DNA of 52,497 bases. It comes from Cyclobacteriaceae bacterium (GTDB lineage: Bacteria; Bacteroidota; Bacteroidia; Cytophagales; Cyclobacteriaceae). The stretch lies in assembly GCA_020436165.1 (NCBI GenBank), contig JAGQYI010000001.1, positions 1 through 52,497 on the forward strand, in the 5' to 3' direction. Under the pieces are notes generated by a model that worked only from the letters and a program-made list of their open reading frames with translations, had not been told where the DNA came from and searched no databases. Shown in pieces: positions 24,565 to 34,157 of this stretch (position 1 is its first letter; every line of letters starts with the position of its first letter). Made by a program: the position numbers and the translations under genes.

Positions 24565-26910
24565 ATGAACAGATATTTTTGGTTAGCGGTATTCTTTTTT
24601 TTGGGATATAACTCTTTCTCCCAGCAGACATTAGGTGGTAAAATCAATCATTTTGTTCCATTTACTTTGGGAGATTCAGTTAACTCTAAATATAATGCCG
24701 TTAGTCCCGTTTTATCTCCTGATAATAACCTGATCTTTTTTTCAAGGGTTGATCACCCTGATAATCATTTTGGAAAGTTTGATAGCCAGGATATTTGGTA
24801 CGTTCAAAGATTGGGAGAAGATGAGTGGAGTGCGCCTAAACGAGTTGATGCCAAATTTAATAACGGTAGGTATAACGCTATTTATAGTATTACAGATAAT
24901 TGGGATTACCTTATCTCAGGGGTTTATGCAAAAAATGGCAGGTATAAAAAAAGAGGATTATCTATTGTTCAATACGATAGTACTTTGAATAAATGGCTAC
25001 CACCTGTAAAAGTTAAAGTACCTGGATTCCAGAAAAAAGACAAGGGGCTAACCAGTAGTGCATATTTAAACAGGACAGGGGATATTTTGGTGGTTTCTTA
25101 CACTAAACACTGGCAGAGTGAGAAAACTAAAGAGGTTAAGATTAGCATTAAGAAGTCAAATGGGAAGTGGGGTGCGTTAAAAAATGTTCATAATAAGGTA
25201 GCAAAGGCGATTTTCAGATCAATGGAAACGCCTTATTTAAGTGATGATGGTAATACCCTTTTTGTTTCGGCCTATTTAAAAGGGAAAGGGAATGTATATG
25301 AGAATGATATTTACAGAATGGACAGGCTTGATGGAACCTATGAAAAATGGTCAGAGCCAGAGCTTTTAAACGATACAATAAATACAGATAACTGGGAAAG
25401 CTATTATCGTGAATTTGATGATGGAAACTGGGCTGTTTTTACCAGAGCACCAGTTGGGCAACCATCCACTATTTATATGGTTAAGTTGAAAGAACCACGA
25501 CCGTATATCGATCTTTCAGGGTTAGTTCTTTTAGAAGGGGAACCCATGAAGGAGGCATTTAAGGTTGTAATTAATGGCAGTGTGGTTGATTCGGTCCGCA
25601 TTGATACAGTAGCTAGTACTTATGCGGTTCGGTTACCGCTAGGTAAAATGTACGAAATTCAGGCTAGAGCTGTTGAGCGAGAGGCTAAGCTAGAGATAAT
25701 AGACGCTACTGAACAACTGGAGTATTTGAAAATGGATAGAGATTTACAGTTGTCTTTACTGCCATTTTTAGATCTTTCGGGTATTGCCATGGTTGACAGC
25801 ATTCCATTAACTGAGCCTTTTGATGTAATTATTAACGGCCAAAAAGTAGATTCTGTAAGAACGGATTCTACTACGGGAGAATATTCGGTAAAGCTACCAT
25901 TGGGTCAGGAATACAAGTTGTATGTTAAATCGGGATATTACATACCAGACACGCTTACTGTTAGTGTTTTGTACGACTCTGTGCAAATTCAGATGCGTAA
26001 GAACCTGAAAGTCACCCCAACTCCTTACGTGGATATATATGGGGAATTAGTAAATATTAAAACAGATAGTCTTATTCCTCAATCGGCATCTCCTAAATTT
26101 ATGCTTGATGGTGTGGTAGCGGATAGTATTGATACCAGTAATGGAACCTACAAAATAAGACTCCCTTGGGGGCACAAATACACATTTCAGATACAAGCTG
26201 ATGAGTTCGGACCAGTGGTTGCAACTATCGATTTGCAAAACGTGACCAACTACCAGAAGATTTTGCGCAACATTTATGCAACACCACTTGAGAAATATGC
26301 TTTGGTATCTGGTAAGGTAATCGATAAAAAAACGGGTATGCCAGTAAAATTCCCCTTCCTTATAGATGTGGATGGCTCTCATAGCACAACGAGCGAGCTT
26401 AATGAAACAAACGGCACCTACCGGGTAAGATTACCATTGGGTAAAAAGTCAATTTTAACAGCAAGTGCTGAAGCATATTTCCCCATTGCTGAAATTGTGG
26501 ATGTTACGAATGATTCTATCAATGTTGAACTTACTAAGGACTTATATATTGTTCCTCTGCGAGTAGGGGAAGCCATACTGCTTAACAATATTACGTTTGA
26601 ATCTGCTTCTTCCACTTTAAAAGGTGATTCCTTTTCGGATATGGATAGGGTGGTTGATTTGTTAAAAGCCTTCCCAGGTTTAAAAATTGAAATAGGAGGA
26701 CATACCGATAGTTCTGGTAGCGATGCCACAAATTTAAGACTATCGAAGGCTAGAGCTGAATCTGTAGCAGAGTACATTCTTGGTAAAGGTATTTCCCGGG
26801 ATCGGGTGGTTTTTAAAGGCTATGGTGAGTCAAAACCAGTGGCTACTAATTTAACATCGGCAGGCAGGGCACAAAACAGAAGGGTAGAGTTTGTGGTTTT
26901 GGAACTGTAA
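24565..26910 (+). CDS. Propeller/OmpA-domain envelope protein
   Basis: A 781-residue protein. The ATG at 24565 gives a signal peptide ending S-F-S-Q; an in-frame ATG at 24475 lies inside the previous gene. Residues about 40-310 have WD40/PD40-like strands (S-P-V-L-S-P-D-N-N-L-I-F-F-S, then F-D-S-Q-D-I-W-Y-V). Four carboxypeptidase-regulatory-like repeats follow, each with a Y-x-V-R-L-P-L-G-like turn (residues about 310-660). The last 120 residues are an OmpA C-terminal peptidoglycan-binding domain (G-G-H-T-D-S-S-G-S, then L-S-K-A-R-A-E-S-V). The design resembles T9SS PorE/SprF-associated proteins that tie outer-membrane parts to the wall, but this link is inference. Confidence 0.87.
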   Translation: MNRYFWLAVFFFLGYNSFSQQTLGGKINHFVPFTLGDSVNSKYNAVSPVLSPDNNLIFFSRVDHPDNHFGKFDSQDIWYVQRLGEDEWSAPKRVDAKFNNGRYNAIYSITDNWDYLISGVYAKNGRYKKRGLSIVQYDSTLNKWLPPVKVKVPGFQKKDKGLTSSAYLNRTGDILVVSYTKHWQSEKTKEVKISIKKSNGKWGALKNVHNKVAKAIFRSMETPYLSDDGNTLFVSAYLKGKGNVYENDIYRMDRLDGTYEKWSEPELLNDTINTDNWESYYREFDDGNWAVFTRAPVGQPSTIYMVKLKEPRPYIDLSGLVLLEGEPMKEAFKVVINGSVVDSVRIDTVASTYAVRLPLGKMYEIQARAVEREAKLEIIDATEQLEYLKMDRDLQLSLLPFLDLSGIAMVDSIPLTEPFDVIINGQKVDSVRTDSTTGEYSVKLPLGQEYKLYVKSGYYIPDTLTVSVLYDSVQIQMRKNLKVTPTPYVDIYGELVNIKTDSLIPQSASPKFMLDGVVADSIDTSNGTYKIRLPWGHKYTFQIQADEFGPVVATIDLQNVTNYQKILRNIYATPLEKYALVSGKVIDKKTGMPVKFPFLIDVDGSHSTTSELNETNGTYRVRLPLGKKSILTASAEAYFPIAEIVDVTNDSINVELTKDLYIVPLRVGEAILLNNITFESASSTLKGDSFSDMDRVVDLLKAFPGLKIEIGGHTDSSGSDATNLRLSKARAESVAEYILGKGISRDRVVFKGYGESKPVATNLTSAGRAQNRRVEFVVLEL

Positions 26911-26941
26911 AAAAAAAGGCAGATACTATCTGCCTTTTTTT
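26911..26941. terminator. Bidirectional intrinsic terminator
   Basis: A perfect 15-bp palindrome: A7-GGCAGATA (26911-26925) and TATCTGCC-T7 (26927-26941) around one base. It has A-runs and T-runs on both sides and serves the convergent OmpA and GH65 genes. Confidence 0.93.
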
Positions 26942-26943
26942 AA

Positions 26944-29265
26944 TTAGATTGCTTGTTTTACCCCACTTGAGATAGAAGCTGAATTTCCCGGATATATTTG
27001 ATGGTTCTCGTTATTTACACGAATTGTCATTTCTTTATCCGAGAGGTTGTTAATCATCACATTGTCTTTTTCTATCCTAATATCAAGTTTAATTCCCCTG
27101 AATATGATCCTGAATTCGTAGTAATCCCACTGATTTGGAATTGTAGGAGACAAGGACAACGTATTATCTATTACTCTTAGTCCTGCAAATCCTTCAACAA
27201 TCGACATCCATGTTCCTCCCATACTTGTGATATGCAATCCATCTTCAGTATCATTGTTGATATTGTTAAGATCCAGCCTGGCTGTACGAAGGTACATTTC
27301 GTAGGCCTTATCGTGATAACCTATTTTCGAAGCAATTATGCTATGAATGCATGGAGATAATGAAGACTCATGAACTGTAAGGGGTTCGTAGAAATCAAAA
27401 TTTCTTTTAATGGTTTCATTATCATAGTCTTTTTCAAACATATACAGACCTTGAAGCACATCTGCTTGTTTGATGTAGCACGACCGAAGGATTCGATCCC
27501 ATGACCAGTTTTGATGTATAGGTCTTTCTGAGGCCGGAAGTTCACTTGCAGGAGTAAGATCCTTATCGAGAAATCCGTCTTGCTGTAAGAAAATATTTCT
27601 TGTTTTGTCTTCAGGGAAATATAGATTGTTAACTATGTCTCTCCATTTTTCTATCTCAGTTGTTTTAACAAACTGGGTTTTTCCGGCAATGTCTTCGAAT
27701 TTACCATTGGCCGTTAATTTATCAATTTGTTCCATTGTATAGTTCAATGTCCAATTGATAAGTTTTAATGTGTACCAGTTATTGTTAACATTGTTTTCGT
27801 ACTCATTAGGGCCGGTTACACCAAGCAAAACATATTTACCCTTGTTTTCAGACCAGTTTACACGCTGGGCCCAGAATCTTGCAATGCCAATAAGTACTTC
27901 CAACCCGTATTCTTCTATATACGCTTCGTCACCAGTGTATTGAATGTAGTTGTAAATAGCGTAGGCAATAGCTCCATTTCTATGTATCTCCTCAAAGGTT
28001 ATTTCCCACTCGTTATGGCACTCTTCTCCATTAATGGTTACCATTGGGTACAATGCCGCCCCGCTATTAAAACCTAAAAGTTTTGCATTTTGCTGCGCTT
28101 TTTGAAGGTGATTGTATCTGTATTTAAGCAGATTTCTGGCTACTTGTGAGTCTGCAGTCCTCATATAAAACGGCAGACAATAGGCTTCTGTATCCCAATA
28201 GGTTACTCCCCCATATTTTTCTCCTGTAAAGCCCTTTGGTCCAATATTGAGATTTTCATTCTCCCCTGTATAGGTTTGATACAGCTGGAAGATGTTGAAT
28301 CGGATCGCCTGCTGGGCAGATAAATCGCCTCCAATTTTAATGTCACTTTCTTCCCATTTGTTATGCCAAGCCGTACTGTGTTCGTCCAAGAGCCTGTCAA
28401 ATCCTTTGGCGAACAATTCGTTGATCCTATTTTCCCCAACTTCAATCAGTTCTTCACTTTTATGATACAACGAAGATTCCATAACTGCATATTTATACAG
28501 CACAACAGGTTCATTTTGCTTAGCTTCTATCTGAATTTTGTTTGCCACATAACTTTTGTCCTCCACAAGTTCAACATTAGGATCAATAGTGGATCCATTT
28601 TGAGTAACCTGCCATTTCATTGCCGTGCATACTTCAAACCCGGTCTTTTTGGTTTTTGTCTGCACATATGAAAAATTCTTATCAGCCTTTTTATCAATTT
28701 CAATCCAGAATTTTTCATCATAATTCGAGTCTGAATTAACAACATCGCCATCAAGATAAGGAACCATTTCTATGCGGCCTGAAAAGTTTAAAGGAACAAT
28801 TGTGAGCTCAATTGCACCTAGATCTTTTTCAATCAGGCTTACAAACCTTCTGGAAGTAAGTTTGATCTTTTTACCATTTGGAAGAGTGGCGATTGCAGTT
28901 CTGCAAAGCAGCCCATCGTGCATGTTAAGCACTCGTGTAAACTCTTCTATTTCACAGTTGTGTAAATCTAAAAGTTCGCCTTCAACATTAACGTTAATTC
29001 CAATCCAATTGGTCGAGTTAATGATTTTGGCAAAATATTCAGGATAGCCATTTTTCCACCACCCAACTCGAGTTTTATCTGGATAATAAACACCACCAAC
29101 GTAGGTTCCTTGTAAAGTTTCACCTGAGTAGAATTCTTCGAAATTGGCACGCTGGCCCATAAAACCGTTGCCTATACTAAAAATGCTTTCAGATATTTTG
29201 TTGTTGGAGGGAACCAGTCCTTCTTCTATGATCTTCCACTCATCTAATTTTATATATTCCTTCAT
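26944..29265 (-). CDS. GH65 disaccharide phosphorylase (maltose/kojibiose phosphorylase)
   Basis: A 773-residue cytoplasmic GH65 protein of the usual family length. N-terminal beta-sandwich motifs include F-S-I-G-N-G-F-M-G-Q-R. The (alpha/alpha)6 barrel carries the catalytic acid Glu488 in G-V-T-G-P-N-E-Y-E-N-N-V-N-N-N-W-Y-T, the signature of maltose phosphorylase. The reaction is maltose + phosphate to glucose + beta-glucose-1-phosphate, and beta-phosphoglucomutase, encoded 12 bp upstream, uses exactly that product. Last gene of the maltose operon. GH65 also holds kojibiose, trehalose and nigerose phosphorylases; maltose is favoured by the motif and by the alpha-glucan context. Confidence 0.92.
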   Translation of the reverse strand: MKEYIKLDEWKIIEEGLVPSNNKISESIFSIGNGFMGQRANFEEFYSGETLQGTYVGGVYYPDKTRVGWWKNGYPEYFAKIINSTNWIGINVNVEGELLDLHNCEIEEFTRVLNMHDGLLCRTAIATLPNGKKIKLTSRRFVSLIEKDLGAIELTIVPLNFSGRIEMVPYLDGDVVNSDSNYDEKFWIEIDKKADKNFSYVQTKTKKTGFEVCTAMKWQVTQNGSTIDPNVELVEDKSYVANKIQIEAKQNEPVVLYKYAVMESSLYHKSEELIEVGENRINELFAKGFDRLLDEHSTAWHNKWEESDIKIGGDLSAQQAIRFNIFQLYQTYTGENENLNIGPKGFTGEKYGGVTYWDTEAYCLPFYMRTADSQVARNLLKYRYNHLQKAQQNAKLLGFNSGAALYPMVTINGEECHNEWEITFEEIHRNGAIAYAIYNYIQYTGDEAYIEEYGLEVLIGIARFWAQRVNWSENKGKYVLLGVTGPNEYENNVNNNWYTLKLINWTLNYTMEQIDKLTANGKFEDIAGKTQFVKTTEIEKWRDIVNNLYFPEDKTRNIFLQQDGFLDKDLTPASELPASERPIHQNWSWDRILRSCYIKQADVLQGLYMFEKDYDNETIKRNFDFYEPLTVHESSLSPCIHSIIASKIGYHDKAYEMYLRTARLDLNNINNDTEDGLHITSMGGTWMSIVEGFAGLRVIDNTLSLSPTIPNQWDYYEFRIIFRGIKLDIRIEKDNVMINNLSDKEMTIRVNNENHQIYPGNSASISSGVKQAI

Positions 29266-29277
29266 GTTGAGTGCGTT

Positions 29278-29931
29278 TTAATTCTCTAATAATTCGATTG
29301 CTTGTTTTACAGTTATTTTGTCCATTCCGGGAACAGTTAAGTCTGCTCCTTTCAATAATGCATTGTTACCAATGCCAACACATTTCATTCCGCCTCTTCT
29401 GGCTGCTTCTATTCCGGCTTGAGCATCTTCAAACACAAGGCAGTTTTGAGGTGAAACATGTATTTTCTCAGCGCCTTTAAGAAATACCTCAGGATCCGGT
29501 TTTGCCTTAGACACCTGGGTGCCATCTATTTGAGCATCAAAAAGCCTATCGATGCCAAGCTTTTCTAAAATATAAGGTGCGTTTTTGCTTGCTGAGCCTA
29601 ATGCGATTTTGATTGATTGATCTGCTGCTTCTTTCAGAAACTTCTCTGCGCCCGGTAAAATATCATTGGAGGTAAGACCTCCAATTAATTCAACATACCA
29701 TTCGTTCTTTTGCTGGGCTAAATGTTGTTTTTCATCTTCTGACAGCTCGATACCTCCAATTTCAAGGAGAATTTCTAACGAACGAGTTCTGCTAACGCCT
29801 TTTAGTCGTTCATTGTCTTCCTCGGTAAACTCAAACCCCAGCTGATCAGCTAGCCTTTTCCAGGCGATAAAATGGAATTTGGCAGTATCCACAATCACTC
29901 CGTCCAGATCAAAAATGAACCCTCTATTCAT
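29278..29931 (-). CDS. pgmB: Beta-phosphoglucomutase
   Basis: A 217-residue HAD-superfamily enzyme that turns beta-glucose-1-phosphate into glucose-6-phosphate. Motif I F-D-L-D-G-V-I-V-D-T gives the nucleophile Asp. Motif II is the G-S-A-S block, motif III the Lys in S-K-A-K-P-D-P-E-V-F, and motif IV F-E-D-A-Q-A-G-I-E-A-A. The ATG at 29931 is used because the nucleophile motif follows directly; ATGs at 29934 and 29940 are also in frame. It overlaps the MFS gene stop by 8 bp (ATGAATAG), and the GH65 gene follows after 12 bp. Confidence 0.95.
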   Translation of the reverse strand: MNRGFIFDLDGVIVDTAKFHFIAWKRLADQLGFEFTEEDNERLKGVSRTRSLEILLEIGGIELSEDEKQHLAQQKNEWYVELIGGLTSNDILPGAEKFLKEAADQSIKIALGSASKNAPYILEKLGIDRLFDAQIDGTQVSKAKPDPEVFLKGAEKIHVSPQNCLVFEDAQAGIEAARRGGMKCVGIGNNALLKGADLTVPGMDKITVKQAIELLEN

Positions 29932-31261
29932 CATCCACATCTTTAACTCTAGAAACTAATACGGCTGCCAGAATAAATGAGACACCACTGCCTACAAGAG
30001 CAAAAATAGGATCCCCTCCGTAGAAGTATTTAATTATTGGTCCGGTAAAAAGGGCATTTACTATTTGCGGTAATACGATAAAGAAATTAAAGATTCCCAT
30101 GTAAACCCCCATTTTTCTAGCAGGAATTGACCCAGCTAGGATGGCATAAGGCATAGCCAAGATACTTGCCCAGGCAATTCCAACGCCTACCATTGACATA
30201 ATAAGCCAATATTGATTAGGTGCCAGATAAACAGATAAAAGGCCAATAGCACCAATTACAAGCGAAATTGAGTGTGTTCTTTTTCTCCCAAGTTTATCCG
30301 CAATTTTGGGTAATAGGAAGGCATAAAGTGCAGAGATTGCATTGTAAACTCCGAAAATAACACCTACCCAATCGCCCGCCTCTTGATACAGCAAAGAACT
30401 GGTATCGGATAAAGGAACACCAAAGATGTGATGTGCAATGGCAGGAGTGGTATATACCCACATACCAAATAAACCAAACCAGCTAAAGAATTGAACCCAT
30501 GCGAGCTGACGCATCGTTAAAGGCATGTTTTTAAAATCAGTGAAAATATCCAGAAGTCCCTTGCTCTCAACTTCTTTTTCCTCTTCTAAAGTATCTTCAA
30601 ATTGTTTTAGCTCTTCATCTGTGTATTCTTTGGTAGTTATTACCGTAATAAGTATTGTACCAATTAACACAATAGCACCAAACAAAAATGAAATAATAAG
30701 GTGAACAGGCACCGTACCAGGTTCACTGGTATTTGAAATACCAAACCATTCGGATAAGACATATGGCAACCAACTACCTACAACTGCGCCAATCCCAATT
30801 AATACTGTTTGGATACTGAACCCCATTGTCCGCTGCTCTGAGTTTAGTTTGTCAGCAACAAGGGCTCTGAATGGCTCCATGGATATGTTGAATGAAGCAT
30901 CCATTATCATAAGAAAGCCGGCACCTACCCATAAGGCTGGCAAGAAAGCAACAAAAATGTCTGCTCGTGGTAGGAGTATTAGTCCAATACTAGCCAATAT
31001 TGCTCCTGTTAAGAAAAAAGGTCTTCTCCTTCCCAGTCTTGTCCATGTTTTATCAGAATAGTGACCAACGATCGGTTGAACTATAAGCCCTGTAACCGGA
31101 GCTACCAGCCAAAACCAACCCAATTCATGAACATCGGCTCCAAAAATTCCTAATATTCTACTTGCATTGGCATTCTGCAAGGCAAATCCCATTTGGATTC
31201 CAAGAAAGCCAAAGCTCATATTCCAAATTTGCCAAAAGGATAATCTCGGTTTTTGCTTCAT
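29924..31261 (-). CDS. SLC45-type MFS sugar transporter (probably maltose)
   Basis: A 445-residue inner-membrane transporter with 12 predicted helices and a long charged central loop (residues about 205-235, E-E-K-E-V-E-S-K). The start L-S-F-W-Q-I-W-N-M-S-F-G-F-L-G-I-Q and the motif G-H-Y-S-D-K-T-W-T-R-L-G-R-R-R-P are typical of the SLC45/GPH-like sucrose and maltose symporters. Position between a GH13 lipoprotein and maltose phosphorolysis genes makes maltose or short maltodextrin uptake the likely role. One base separates it from the GH13 gene. Confidence 0.9.
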   Translation of the reverse strand: MKQKPRLSFWQIWNMSFGFLGIQMGFALQNANASRILGIFGADVHELGWFWLVAPVTGLIVQPIVGHYSDKTWTRLGRRRPFFLTGAILASIGLILLPRADIFVAFLPALWVGAGFLMIMDASFNISMEPFRALVADKLNSEQRTMGFSIQTVLIGIGAVVGSWLPYVLSEWFGISNTSEPGTVPVHLIISFLFGAIVLIGTILITVITTKEYTDEELKQFEDTLEEEKEVESKGLLDIFTDFKNMPLTMRQLAWVQFFSWFGLFGMWVYTTPAIAHHIFGVPLSDTSSLLYQEAGDWVGVIFGVYNAISALYAFLLPKIADKLGRKRTHSISLVIGAIGLLSVYLAPNQYWLIMSMVGVGIAWASILAMPYAILAGSIPARKMGVYMGIFNFFIVLPQIVNALFTGPIIKYFYGGDPIFALVGSGVSFILAAVLVSRVKDVDDE

Positions 31262-31262
31262 T

Positions 31263-32633
31263 TTACTTCTCAGTTAAAACAAGATATCCCCATGGTTCCA
31301 GCGTAAATTGACTTCCTTCTTCAATTTCTACCTCTTCGCCACTGAAGTAATCTTTTAGCGTAAGTGATTCAATATCATCAGTAATACTAACCACCTGCTC
31401 TTTATTGCTCATATTGAAAATGGCAACTACCGTATTTGAATCTTTTTCTCTTTCAATGGCAAATACATTATCATCTGAATTGGTCTGAATACGTGTCATT
31501 TTACCACCAAAATCTCCATTCCAGAGTGCTGCATTATCTTTCTTAAGCTGATCCAGTTTGGTATATAATTCTCTGTAAGGCGAATCTTTCCATTGGATGG
31601 TATCTTTGTCAAAAAATGACAGCCTTTTATCTAGCCCGGCTTCCTGGCCACTGTAGATAAGTGGCATGCCTGGCACAGCGTATGTAAGAACGGCCATTGT
31701 CTGAGCAGCATCTCCCAAACGTTCTTTAACTGTTCCGTTCCATGAGTTTTCATCATGATTGGTCGTAAAGTTCATTCTATAATCATCGCTTGAATAAACA
31801 GTATCCTGCTTTTGAAAGTACTTATCCAAATCAATAACACTCTTCTTTCCCTGAGCAATTTCATTCATTAAATGGTATAGTTCCCAGCCATAATACATAT
31901 CAAATGCTTTAACCGTTAAATCTGGTTGCTCCGCTTCTGCGAGCATAAAAACTGGTTTTAAACTGTCAAGTTCTGCTCTGGTAGTGTCCCAGAAGTCTGT
32001 AGGTACCATTCCTGCAACGTCACATCTAAAACCATCTACATCTGCGTTCTCAATCCAGAATTTCATTGAATTGGTCATGTAGTTCCGCACTTCCGGGTTA
32101 TCATAGTTCAGATCAATTACATCTGCCCAATCAGGAACAGGAGGCACGAAATTCCCAAGCGAATCTTTTAGATACCAATCGGTATGTTCTTTAACAAGGT
32201 CATTATCCCAAGCTGTATGATTGGCAACCCAGTCTAAAATAACGTACATTCCAGATTCATGGGCTTTCTTTACGAGGTTCTTTAAATCGTCCATTGTGCC
32301 ATAATCCGGATTGACGGCTCGATAGTCTTTTACAGAATAAGCGCTTCCCATGCCTCCCTTTCGATTTTCTTCTCCAATTGGGTAAATAGGCATTAACCAA
32401 AGAATTTCAACGCCTAGCTTTTTAAGTTCTGGAAGGTGTTCTGCAAATGCATTGATAGTTCCTTCTGGTGTGTACTGCCTAATATTTACTTCATAAATTG
32501 TGGCATTTTTACTCCATTCAACAGGTTTTGTTTGCATCGAATTTTCTGTTTCTGTAACGGTTGATTTGCAACTAGTGAAACCAATTAACAGGCCAAATGA
32601 CAATGCAACTATTGGTTTAATTTGCTTGATCAT
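31263..32633 (-). CDS. GH13 alpha-amylase family lipoprotein
   Basis: A 456-residue protein with lipobox (G-F-T-S-C, Cys22), anchored in the periplasm or outer membrane. The GH13 barrel is complete: nucleophile Asp205 in D-G-F-R-C-D-V-A-G, acid/base Glu233 in M-L-A-E-A-E, stabiliser Asp294 in T-N-H-D-E-N-S, and D-W-V-A-N-H-T for region I. Its short length suggests a periplasmic maltodextrin-trimming enzyme, neopullulanase-like or alpha-glucosidase-like; the exact product cannot be read. First gene of the operon GH13-MFS-pgmB-GH65, behind two LacI-type operators. Confidence 0.93.
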   Translation of the reverse strand: MIKQIKPIVALSFGLLIGFTSCKSTVTETENSMQTKPVEWSKNATIYEVNIRQYTPEGTINAFAEHLPELKKLGVEILWLMPIYPIGEENRKGGMGSAYSVKDYRAVNPDYGTMDDLKNLVKKAHESGMYVILDWVANHTAWDNDLVKEHTDWYLKDSLGNFVPPVPDWADVIDLNYDNPEVRNYMTNSMKFWIENADVDGFRCDVAGMVPTDFWDTTRAELDSLKPVFMLAEAEQPDLTVKAFDMYYGWELYHLMNEIAQGKKSVIDLDKYFQKQDTVYSSDDYRMNFTTNHDENSWNGTVKERLGDAAQTMAVLTYAVPGMPLIYSGQEAGLDKRLSFFDKDTIQWKDSPYRELYTKLDQLKKDNAALWNGDFGGKMTRIQTNSDDNVFAIEREKDSNTVVAIFNMSNKEQVVSITDDIESLTLKDYFSGEEVEIEEGSQFTLEPWGYLVLTEK

Positions 32634-32859
32634 ACTTGATGTTTTCTAGGTATTTAATGGTAATATATTTTCACACTACACCTGCTGTAGAATTGTACTT
32701 CTATAAGAAATGGTTAATTAATTAAATGGCAGGCCAGGGTGTGTTGCCTGTTTATTAAGGTCTAATGTAATTCAAAAAGTTTTAGGTTGAAAGACTTTTT
32801 TTAAAGGTGTAACCAACTAATTGAAGTAAAATCTATGTAACTACTATTCAGGTCAGTTT

Positions 32860-32871
32860 TCAATCGTTTGC
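32860..32871. promoter_or_regulatory. LacI-type operator, imperfect
   Basis: TCAATCGTTTGC, with the central CG and one mismatch to the palindrome GCAAwCGwTTGC. It lies 55 bp from the perfect site at 32916. Confidence 0.7.
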
Positions 32872-32915
32872 GTAGATTTTAATAATTTTTTAAAATAAAA
32901 TAAATCTGAATTCTT

Positions 32916-32927
32916 GCAAACGTTTGC
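32916..32927. promoter_or_regulatory. LacI-type operator, perfect
   Basis: GCAAACGTTTGC, a perfect 12-bp palindrome with central CpG, the classical LacI/PurR/CcpA-family half-site layout. It lies upstream of the GH13-MFS-pgmB-GH65 operon. Confidence 0.8.
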
Positions 32928-32996
32928 GATAAGCTAATAAAAGTAAAAAACACAGGCAAAAGAAAAAGGCATACAAATTAGTACATTGCTAAGATG

Positions 32997-34010
32997 TTAG
33001 GTGGTGTCCCGTTCAATAAGTTTGGTTGATATTACTTTTTGAATATGCGAGATCGTTTCCTTATCAGATTCAATTTCATCAATCAATAAACTTGCAGCTG
33101 CTTGCCCCATTTCAAACCCTCCCTGATAAACTGTTGAAAGTCTGGGTTCGATCAAATTGGAAAGTTGCCAATCACTAAAACCAATAACTTTAACTTTTTC
33201 AGGTATACTTATTTGTTTTTCTTTCAAAGCTAAAATAGCTCCCAAAGCAGCCATGTCATTGCACCCGAATACACCGTCAATATCTTTGCTGGTATTGAGA
33301 AGGATATTGGTAAATCGTTTACTTTCTTCATATGTTCCCTCCGGGCAGCTAACTACCAGCCTATCGTCAAATTCTATACTGTATTTTGCTAGGCAATCTT
33401 TATAACCATTAAGTCTGTTTTTTGATATCTCAAGGTTTTCGGGGCCAGCTAGGTGAACAATTTTTTTACAACCTTTGGAAATAAGATGCTCTACGGCATT
33501 GAAGGCCCCCTGATAGTCATCGACTACAACCTGGCTTGCATCTAGGTCTTTAGCTACTCTATCAAAAAATACAATAGGAAGCCCTTCATCAAGTAACTCC
33601 TGAAAGTGATCGAATTGATTTGTTTCTTTTGAAATTGAAACCAGCATACCATCGACCCTACTATCCCATAGTGCCCTGGCATCTGTAACTTCTCTTTCAT
33701 ACATCTCGGCAGATTGACAGAGAATAACATTATAGCCTTTGGCATAGGCAACATCCTCAATACCTGCAACAACTGTTGAGAAGAAAAAGTGAACAAGTTC
33801 AGGAACTATAACCCCGATAGTATTGGTTTTACTATTGCGAAGGCCTTGGGCAAGAAGATTTGGTTTGTAATGGAGCTTTTCTGCTAGTTCTTTTACAATC
33901 TTTTTTGTTTCTGGACTAATATCCGGGTGGTCCTTTAAAGCTCTGGATACAGTAGAGGGGGATATGTTCAATTCCCTTGCCAAATCTTTAATAGTAATAT
34001 GAGCCTTCAT
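32997..34010 (-). CDS. LacI-family transcriptional regulator of alpha-glucan use
   Basis: A 337-residue LacI-family protein. The helix-turn-helix I-T-I-K-D-L-A-R-E-L-N-I-S-P-S-T-V-S-R-A-L is at residues about 5-25, with the hinge helix Y-K-P-N-L-L-A-Q-G-L-R near 52. The periplasmic-binding-protein-like sensor domain includes N-T-I-G-V-I-V-P-E-L and G-C-N-D-M-A-A-L-G-A. Its neighbours (GH13, MFS, GH65, sus genes) and three nearby GCAAwCGwTTGC-like palindromes make it the local regulator, probably responding to maltose or a derivative. Bacteroides uses the membrane sensor SusR for the same job. Confidence 0.93.
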   Translation of the reverse strand: MKAHITIKDLARELNISPSTVSRALKDHPDISPETKKIVKELAEKLHYKPNLLAQGLRNSKTNTIGVIVPELVHFFFSTVVAGIEDVAYAKGYNVILCQSAEMYEREVTDARALWDSRVDGMLVSISKETNQFDHFQELLDEGLPIVFFDRVAKDLDASQVVVDDYQGAFNAVEHLISKGCKKIVHLAGPENLEISKNRLNGYKDCLAKYSIEFDDRLVVSCPEGTYEESKRFTNILLNTSKDIDGVFGCNDMAALGAILALKEKQISIPEKVKVIGFSDWQLSNLIEPRLSTVYQGGFEMGQAAASLLIDEIESDKETISHIQKVISTKLIERDTT

Positions 34011-34015
34011 GTAGT

Positions 34016-34023
34016 CAAAACTA
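34016..34023 (-). promoter_or_regulatory. Candidate -7 box of the LacI gene
   Basis: On the minus strand this reads TAGTTTTG, an exact TAnnTTTG match, 5 nt before the ATG. This would give a leaderless transcript. No -33 TTTG is at the proper distance. Confidence 0.45.
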
Positions 34024-34157
34024 GTGAAAAATATTGGATTAAGGTATTATAAAAATAATACAAATTATACTCTAAGATTTATCTTGATTTAGGTTAGTTA
34101 AAGGTGCAATTGTGATTAGTAATATTTGAAATCTGTTGTATATGTACTATTGTTTCT

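Larger units (their letters stand above)
32634..32996 (-). promoter_or_regulatory. Control region of the maltose operon
   Basis: A 363-bp AT-rich gap between the LacI gene stop and the GH13 start. It holds two LacI-type palindromes (listed separately). On the minus strand the TTTG inside the first palindrome is followed after 19 nt by TATTTTAA, a weak fit to a -33/-7 pair, which would put the operator across the promoter. The leader of over 200 nt before the ATG has no recognised structure. Confidence 0.5.
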
